Positions 59,015-64,000 of a stretch of DNA of 64,000 nt are shown one piece after another. Where the stretch lies: positions 1,612,001-1,676,000 of the forward strand of contig CAWGLY010000005.1 of the NCBI GenBank assembly GCA_963823505.1, written 5' to 3'. Position numbers and translations under genes: made by a program. This DNA comes from DATHZQ01 sp963823505 (lineage in GTDB: Bacteria > Actinomycetota > Acidimicrobiia > Spongiisociales > UBA5794). Each line of letters begins with the position of its first letter. Position 1 is the first letter of the stretch. Under the pieces are notes generated by a model, which had not been told where the DNA came from, ran no database searches, and was given only the letters and a program-made list of their open reading frames with translations.

Positions 59015-59820
59015 CTACGGCAGGCGGCGGAGAACCGGCACGTAGCGCCACGATGCCGCGTCGTTGCTGATCGGCAGGTCGGGATCCAACGCGCCCAACT
59101 CCACCACGATCTCGAAACGGCGTGAGGCGGCCACCAAGGCCCGCAGCTCGTTGGGAACAAAACGACGATCCCGTGCGATCTCGATGACCTCGCCGCGATC
59201 TTGCCCCCGGTGCCAGCTCATCGTCACCGTGACGTCGGTGATCTGCGTGATCGGGTCGAAAGGGTCGTCGTCCCGACCCCAGACCGTGTGCACCGTCGCG
59301 CCATCGCGCTCCATTTCCCAGTCGTTGCCTGCCGATCTCCCGACACCGAACGCGTCACGAGGATGCCCCATCTCGAGGACGTAGATCCCACCAGGAGACA
59401 ATGCGTCCGCAACACATCGCAGGTGAGCGAGCACCGCGTCGTTGTCGAGTAGCACGGTCAGCGAATCCATGAGGATGGCGGCGAGGTCGACCGGCTCTTG
59501 GAGCGAGAAGGCCGCCATGTCGGCCTCGATGTACTCGAGGTCGACCGAGCCCTGCTGCGCTGCGCCAGCCGGCGGCCCGACCGGACCATCGCAGGCGTGA
59601 GGTCGACGGCCACCGACCTCAGGCCAAGCCTCGCCATCTCCCGGGCATGCTCCGCCGGACCCGCCGCGAGTTCGATGAAGCTCTGCGCGCGGCGTCCGCT
59701 GTACGTGTGCGCCAGCTCGAGCAGCACACCACACTCGCCGGGAACATCCCGAAACCCGAACGCGATGTCGTAGAGCTCTGCTTCGTCGCACACCGTGCGA
59801 TCGCCCTCACGACGCGGCAT
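59015..59820 (-). pseudogene. Class I SAM-dependent methyltransferase, frameshifted
   Basis: From ATG 59820 the frame reads MPRREGDRTVCDEAELYDIAF to IELAAGPAEHAREMARLGLRSVAVDLTPAMV, holding motif I (ELAAGPAEHA) and post-I (VDLTPAM). The continuation, DLEYIEADMAAFSLQEPVDLAAILMDSLTVLLDN, lies in the frame one base off. A single missing base between about 59550 and 59567, next to a run of G and CAG repeats, would restore 268 aa. It starts two bases after pcrA stops. Either a recent pseudogene or an assembly error; substrate unknown. Confidence 0.75.
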
Positions 59821-59822
59821 CC

Positions 59823-62006
59823 TCACACCCGTTGGAGCGGTGCCCACGCCAGCAGCAGTCGCTTCACGCCTTCGGCGTCGAAGTAGACCACCGCCTCCGC
59901 CCGGTCGCCCGTGCCGACGATCTCGCGCACCGTCCCCACTCCCCAGTGAGTGTGACGCACTCGATCGCCGCTGCCGATCTGCTCGGCGCTGACGTGGGGC
60001 ACCGGCGGTCCGGGAGTCTCCTTTGCCGCGACCCGCCGGGCGCGTTTCGCCTGAATGGTCAGCTGGCTTGGAATCTCGGAGAGGAACCGGCTGGCAGGGT
60101 TGTAGTTGTTCGACCCCCAGAGGTTCCTGCTCCACGCCCTGGTGAGAAAGAGCCGCTGCATCGCACGCGTAATCCCGACGTAGGCCAGGCGACGCTCTTC
60201 TTCGAGTTCCTTCGGGTCGCCCAGGGACCGCATGTGGGGGAACACGCCGTCCTCCATGCCGGTCATGAAGACGATCGGAAACTCGAGACCTTTGGCGTTG
60301 TGGAGCGTCATGAGCGTGACGACGTCCGTGGAGTCGAAGCCGTCGACATCGGTGACCAGGCTGATCGACTCCAGGAACAGCTCGCATTTGCGGACTCCAC
60401 CAGCATCTTCCCAATCGGCGCCCGCCAACGAGATCGGCCCGCTCTCTTCGAAGTCGTCTGCGGCCGACACCAGCTCGCGGAGATTCTCCTCGCGGCCCAT
60501 CGCCTCGATGCTTCGCTCTGAACGCACCCAATCCATGTACCCGGTGTCGTTGAGGATCGCCTCCAGGGCAGCCTTGGGCCCCTTGGCCATCTCGGTCGAC
60601 AAATAGTCCATCAGCGCAACGAACTCGGCCATCGACTTCTGCGCCCGGGCGGAGAGACGAGGATTTTCGCCCGCCCGCCGCAGCCCCTGCCAGAAAGAGA
60701 TGCCTTCCTGCTCCGCAAAACGGTCGACGTGGGCGACGCTCGTGTCGCCGATAGCTCGCTTCGGAGTGTTGACGATCCGCTTCAGCGCCACGGTGTCGTC
60801 CGGGTTGACGAGCGCCCGCAGGTAAGCAAGCGCATCCTTGACCTCGCGGCGGTCGTAGTACTTGACGCCGCCGATCACCTGATACGGCACGCCGAACTTG
60901 ACCATGACTTCTTCGATCACACGGGACTGGGCGTTGGTGCGATAGAACACGGCAATGTCGCTCTTGGGCACGTTGTCGTGCTCGAACTCGCCGACCTTCT
61001 CGGCGACAAACGCCGCTTCGTCGTGCTCGTCTTCGGCCTCGTAGGTGAGAATCGGTTCCCCCCTACCCAGGTCCGTCCACAGCCGTTTCGGCTTCCGCGA
61101 CACGTTGTTGCTGATGACCCCGTTCGCCGCCTCGAGGATGGTCTCCGTCGAGCGGTAGTTCTGCTCCAGCAGCACGATCCGTGCGTCGGGAAAATCCTTC
61201 TCGAACTCCATGATGTTGCGGATGTCGGCGCCTCGGAAGGCATAGACCGACTGGTCGCCATCGCCGACGACGCACAGGTTGTGGTGGAGATCGGTCAGGA
61301 GCTTCACCAGGACGTACTGGGCACGGTTGGTGTCCTGGTACTCGTCGACGAGCACGTACCGGAAGCGCTCCTGGTACGAACGAAGCACGTCGGGGAAGGC
61401 CTGGAAGATCTCGCAGGTGACCATCAGCAGATCGTCGAAGTCCATCGCCGAGGCTTCCACCAGCCGCTGCTGGTAGAGCCGGTAGACGTCGGCGACCTTC
61501 TCGTGGTAGTAGCCGGCGTCATTGGACGAGAATGTCTCGTAGTCGATCAGCTCGTTTTTCGCGTTCGAGATGGCCGCCCGGATGTTGCGTGGCGGGAAAC
61601 GTTTCGGATCGAGATCGAGGTCTTTCACACACAGGGTGATCAGCCGCAGCGAATCGGCGGCGTCGTAGATCGAGAAGGCCGATCGGTAGCCGAGACGATG
61701 CGCCTCTCGACGGAGGATGCGGCTGCACGCAGAGTGAAACGTCGACACCCACATGTTGCGTGCCATGCCGCCGATGAGGTCCTCGACCCGCTCCTTCATC
61801 TCGGTGGCGGCCTTGTTGGTGAACGTGATCGCCAAGATCGCATGCGGTGGCACGTCTCGGTCGCGGATGAGGTGGGCGATCCTCCGAGTCAGCACTCGCG
61901 TCTTCCCCGAACCGGCACCGGCGACGACGAGCACAGGCCCCTCGGTGGCGGCTACCGCCTCGCGCTGGGCGGGGTTCAGGTCGGTGAGAAGCTGGGAATC
62001 GGGCAT
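59823..62006 (-). CDS. pcrA: ATP-dependent DNA helicase PcrA/UvrD
   Basis: This superfamily 1 helicase of about 727 aa has motif I VVAGAGSGKTRVL, Ia ITFTNKAATEMKERV, II VDEYQDTN, III GDGDQSVYAFRGA, IV NYRSTETIL, V VTLMTLHNAKGLEFPIVF and VI ERRLAYVGITRAMQRL, plus the C-terminal GDRVRHTHWGVGTV Tudor-like segment that contacts RNA polymerase in PcrA. It unwinds DNA in repair and replication. ATG 62006 lies 11 bp after the -10 box TAAGAT (62018-62023 on the minus strand), giving a near-leaderless mRNA; an in-frame GTG at 62015 would fall too close to that box. Confidence 0.94.
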   Translation of the reverse strand: MPDSQLLTDLNPAQREAVAATEGPVLVVAGAGSGKTRVLTRRIAHLIRDRDVPPHAILAITFTNKAATEMKERVEDLIGGMARNMWVSTFHSACSRILRREAHRLGYRSAFSIYDAADSLRLITLCVKDLDLDPKRFPPRNIRAAISNAKNELIDYETFSSNDAGYYHEKVADVYRLYQQRLVEASAMDFDDLLMVTCEIFQAFPDVLRSYQERFRYVLVDEYQDTNRAQYVLVKLLTDLHHNLCVVGDGDQSVYAFRGADIRNIMEFEKDFPDARIVLLEQNYRSTETILEAANGVISNNVSRKPKRLWTDLGRGEPILTYEAEDEHDEAAFVAEKVGEFEHDNVPKSDIAVFYRTNAQSRVIEEVMVKFGVPYQVIGGVKYYDRREVKDALAYLRALVNPDDTVALKRIVNTPKRAIGDTSVAHVDRFAEQEGISFWQGLRRAGENPRLSARAQKSMAEFVALMDYLSTEMAKGPKAALEAILNDTGYMDWVRSERSIEAMGREENLRELVSAADDFEESGPISLAGADWEDAGGVRKCELFLESISLVTDVDGFDSTDVVTLMTLHNAKGLEFPIVFMTGMEDGVFPHMRSLGDPKELEEERRLAYVGITRAMQRLFLTRAWSRNLWGSNNYNPASRFLSEIPSQLTIQAKRARRVAAKETPGPPVPHVSAEQIGSGDRVRHTHWGVGTVREIVGTGDRAEAVVYFDAEGVKRLLLAWAPLQRV

Positions 62007-62017
62007 GGGAAGCACCG

Positions 62018-62023
62018 ATCTTA
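62018..62023 (-). promoter_or_regulatory. -10 box TAAGAT of pcrA
   Basis: On the minus strand TAAGAT lies 11 bp before ATG 62006, implying a leader of only a few bases. No clear -35 hexamer is visible. Confidence 0.45.
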
Positions 62024-62197
62024 CCCGCGCCCGCCGACCCGAACTACACCGATGTGAGTTGCCGCGGTCGCCGTGACCCCAACCAGCACATCACCTTCGA
62101 CCCGAATGGAACGCCCCACACGACGACCACCGGCATCCCGCCGTGAATCGCTGGACTCGGTACGCTTCCCTCAGGTAGCAACGGGAGGGCGGCGCAT

Positions 62198-63277
62198 ATC
62201 TCAACGGGTTTCATCGTCGGGTTCCTCGCCGCCGTCGGCGTTGAGCTGCTCATCGGATGGGCGATAGAGCTCGCCGGCTCCCGGAAGAGCCTGCGCGAAC
62301 TACGCGATGTGGCAGTGATCACTGCCGCTGCCATCGCACTCCCCTTGACTGTTCTCTGGGTCCTGCGAGAGAGTGTCCCCGCCGCAGGCAACACCCTCCT
62401 CGGGCTCGGCGGCATTGGCATCGGCTTCGGCGCAGCCACTGGCAGGCACGCATTCCGTGGCCTTGGATGTGTCCCGTTTGGCATGGGCGTCGCCCTCCTC
62501 GGGCTGAACGCGCTTGGCGGCGAAACGACCAACGAGATCCTGACCGTCTGGGCGATAGGGCTCGTTGCCTTTGGGCTCGGCGTCGTCGTGTTCGGCGTAG
62601 GCGTGATTCTCTCCAACGACCTGGTCCGCAACCTCTCCAACATCGTGTTCGGCGCCGGGGTCGCCGCCATGGGTATTGGAGTAGCGGCGCTCGCCGATGG
62701 GAGCACGGCGCAAACCGTGATCGGGGTGGGCGTCGCCGGGTTTGGGCTCGGGATCGTGGCGGCAGCAGCCGGCTTGCTGGTCGGCGCTGATCGCGAACCC
62801 GGTGCGGCGGTGGCCTTTGCAGGCCTGGGCGGCGTTCTGGCCGGCCTCGGCGGAATCCTGGTCGGGCTGGACCGATTCGACACGGGTGCGCACCTGATCG
62901 GCACCGGCCTTCTCATCGCCGGGGTTGGAGTCGCCACGCTCGGTATCGGAGGCATCGTCTTCGGCGTGGGAGGCGTGATCGACCGGCCGGCGCTCAGGCG
63001 AGCTGGCAACTTCGTGTTCGCTGCGGGCGGGTTCGCTTTTGGTGCCGGCACGATCGCGGCAGGGATCGGGCGGGTGCTCGGCGAATTGGACGGCACGCCG
63101 GACGGTGAGACGCTCGTCACCATGGCGATCCTCGCTGCGGGCGTGGGAGCGGTGGCGCTCGGTTCCGGGGTCATCGGTGTCGCGAGACGGGACCTGCACC
63201 GGCCGTCCGACACGTTCCAGCTGCGCCCCGACACCTTCCGCAGACGGGGCATCAGCGTCCAGGGACCGCCCACGTGA
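62198..63277 (+). CDS. Gly-rich multipass membrane protein, possible ATC start
   Basis: This protein has 8-10 hydrophobic helices rich in GxGxG (for example LGLGGIGIGFGAATG, FGAGVAAMGIGVAAL, LGGVLAGLGGILVGLD, VATLGIGGIVFGVGGVI) and a short basic tail. The first canonical start is GTG 62309 (322 aa), but the open frame continues upstream and encodes another membrane helix (GFIVGFLAAVGVELLIGWAIEL). Between the in-frame stop at 62144 and 62309 there is no ATG, GTG or TTG. An ATC at 62198 lies 8 bases behind GGAGGG. Starting there gives 359 aa. Its stop overlaps the next gene's GTG. No family recognised. Confidence 0.6.
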   Translation: MSTGFIVGFLAAVGVELLIGWAIELAGSRKSLRELRDVAVITAAAIALPLTVLWVLRESVPAAGNTLLGLGGIGIGFGAATGRHAFRGLGCVPFGMGVALLGLNALGGETTNEILTVWAIGLVAFGLGVVVFGVGVILSNDLVRNLSNIVFGAGVAAMGIGVAALADGSTAQTVIGVGVAGFGLGIVAAAAGLLVGADREPGAAVAFAGLGGVLAGLGGILVGLDRFDTGAHLIGTGLLIAGVGVATLGIGGIVFGVGGVIDRPALRRAGNFVFAAGGFAFGAGTIAAGIGRVLGELDGTPDGETLVTMAILAAGVGAVALGSGVIGVARRDLHRPSDTFQLRPDTFRRRGISVQGPPT

Positions 63278-64000
63278 GGACCACGCCGCAGCTGGTGGTG
63301 GCGACGCTCGCCGTCGGTGTCGCCGTGTCGGTGGCGGGAGCCGTCCACGCCCAGTCGCCAGACCGGCTGACCATTGCTGCTGGCAGCGGACTGGAAACGC
63401 CGGGAGACAAAGACGGCGGCGTTGCCTGGGGTGATTTCAACGACGACGGGTGCCTTGATGCTGCCGTGAACACGGATGACAGCGCCTTGGGCACGCGCCT
63501 CTACGAGCAGGCCACGGCGGGTGGCGACTGCGCCCTCACGTTCGCCGACGTCACGGCGTCCGTGGCGCCGGCACTCGGGGCTTCGGTCAGGGAACGCTCG
63601 GTCGTGTGGGGCGACGTGGACAACGACGGCGATCTCGACCTGGTCCGCAACTCCTTCGACCGGATCGAACTCTATGTCAATGCCGGGTCACCCGAATACT
63701 CCCTCGACCTGGCACAGACGATCGATCGCGAGTCGATCGCAGTCGGAGGGCTCAACGCGGAAGGATTGGGCCTCGTCGACTACGACGCGGACGGCGTGCT
63801 CGACCTGATCGCCGACAGCCATGAATTCGGGATCGCTGCATTCCAAAACCTCGGAGGCAGCGCTCCGTTCGTCCTCGACGTGGACAGCGGCCTTCCTTTC
63901 GGCGGGAGCGGAACCGACGGTAGCCCGCAAGGGGATTACATCGCGGTTGCCGACTACGACGGCGATGGGGATGTCGACGTGCTGGACCGGCGCCGCCGTC
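63274..64000 (+). CDS. Secreted FG-GAP/VCBS-repeat protein, truncated by window end
   Basis: From GTG 63274 (overlapping the upstream stop as GTGA) the frame stays open to the right edge, 242 codons. It begins with a signal peptide (VVATLAVGVAVSVAGAVHAQS) and continues with FG-GAP/VCBS-type repeats whose calcium-binding loops read DFNDDGCLD, DVDNDGDLD, DYDADGVLD and DYDGDGDVD, each after GVAWG-like or VVWG strands. Such repeats build extracellular β-propellers resembling integrin α chains. Coupling to the Gly-rich membrane protein suggests a two-component envelope function. The C-terminus is unseen. Confidence 0.85.
   Translation, partial: MRTTPQLVVATLAVGVAVSVAGAVHAQSPDRLTIAAGSGLETPGDKDGGVAWGDFNDDGCLDAAVNTDDSALGTRLYEQATAGGDCALTFADVTASVAPALGASVRERSVVWGDVDNDGDLDLVRNSFDRIELYVNAGSPEYSLDLAQTIDRESIAVGGLNAEGLGLVDYDADGVLDLIADSHEFGIAAFQNLGGSAPFVLDVDSGLPFGGSGTDGSPQGDYIAVADYDGDGDVDVLDRRRR

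Overview
The window is 64 kb of high-GC chromosomal DNA from an actinobacterium. The evidence is a WhiB-type Fe-S regulator, a SenX3/RegX3-like phosphate two-component system, a DUF2342 (F420-associated family) zinc metalloprotease, a single-subunit type-B SdhC, frequent GTG/TTG starts and several start codons 6-8 nt behind a -10 box (leaderless). The gene set (liv/paa clusters, choice-of-anchor proteins, no mycolate genes) would fit an uncultured Acidimicrobiia-like lineage, but that placement is inference. I see no rRNA, tRNA, CRISPR array, insertion sequence or prophage, and no gap longer than about 270 bp without a gene.

Layout. 1-10.8 kb (all minus strand): a phenylacetate-type catabolic operon (paaG-paaH-paaN) behind a perfect 16-bp palindromic operator, then an acyl-CoA ligase with a frameshift and a branched-chain amino-acid-type ABC uptake system (livH, livM, binding protein, livF; livG is not in the window). 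11-18 kb (plus): a HEAT-repeat protein and three paralogous secreted proteins built from a choice-of-anchor-E-like head and tandem DUF11-like Cys-pair repeats, one with a degenerate sortase-like tail and two with a shared C-terminal domain. Their repeats are nearly identical at DNA level (336/345-bp units). 18-21.8 kb: moaE divergent from a membrane-anchored HtrA-like protease, a DUF2342 metalloprotease and an AhpE-like peroxiredoxin. 21.8-28.5 kb: a complete phosphate module, regX3-senX3 divergent from pstS-pstC-pstA-pstB-phoU, with a direct-repeat PHO box before pstS. 28.6-34 kb: an acyl-CoA dehydrogenase that appears to start at ATC, an ECF sigma/anti-sigma/RseB-like stress operon, tatA, a membrane-anchored unknown and whiB.

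34-52 kb is rich in central metabolism: sdhCAB (plus), mdh, icd and sucCD (minus), interspersed with HU, an SCP2 protein, a purN-purH-folD operon, a DUF2975/XRE pair with a leaderless operator-covered promoter, a lipoprotein esterase, a glutaminyl cyclase lipoprotein and a LysE exporter. 52-64 kb holds a cobalamin-binding small subunit, a 1671-aa secreted subtilase, a FetB-like permease, a DUF3291 remnant, a frameshifted methyltransferase, PcrA/UvrD helicase, a Gly-rich multipass membrane protein (possibly another ATC start) and a truncated FG-GAP/VCBS secreted protein that runs off the right edge.

Items most worth a second look are three GGTA-type heptad repeat tracts, each a few bases downstream of a stop codon and in the same orientation relative to that gene; two apparent AUC initiation codons with good Shine-Dalgarno sequences; the recombining repeat surface-protein trio; and several palindromic operators overlapping promoters. 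Two single-base frameshifts could be real pseudogenes or assembly errors.
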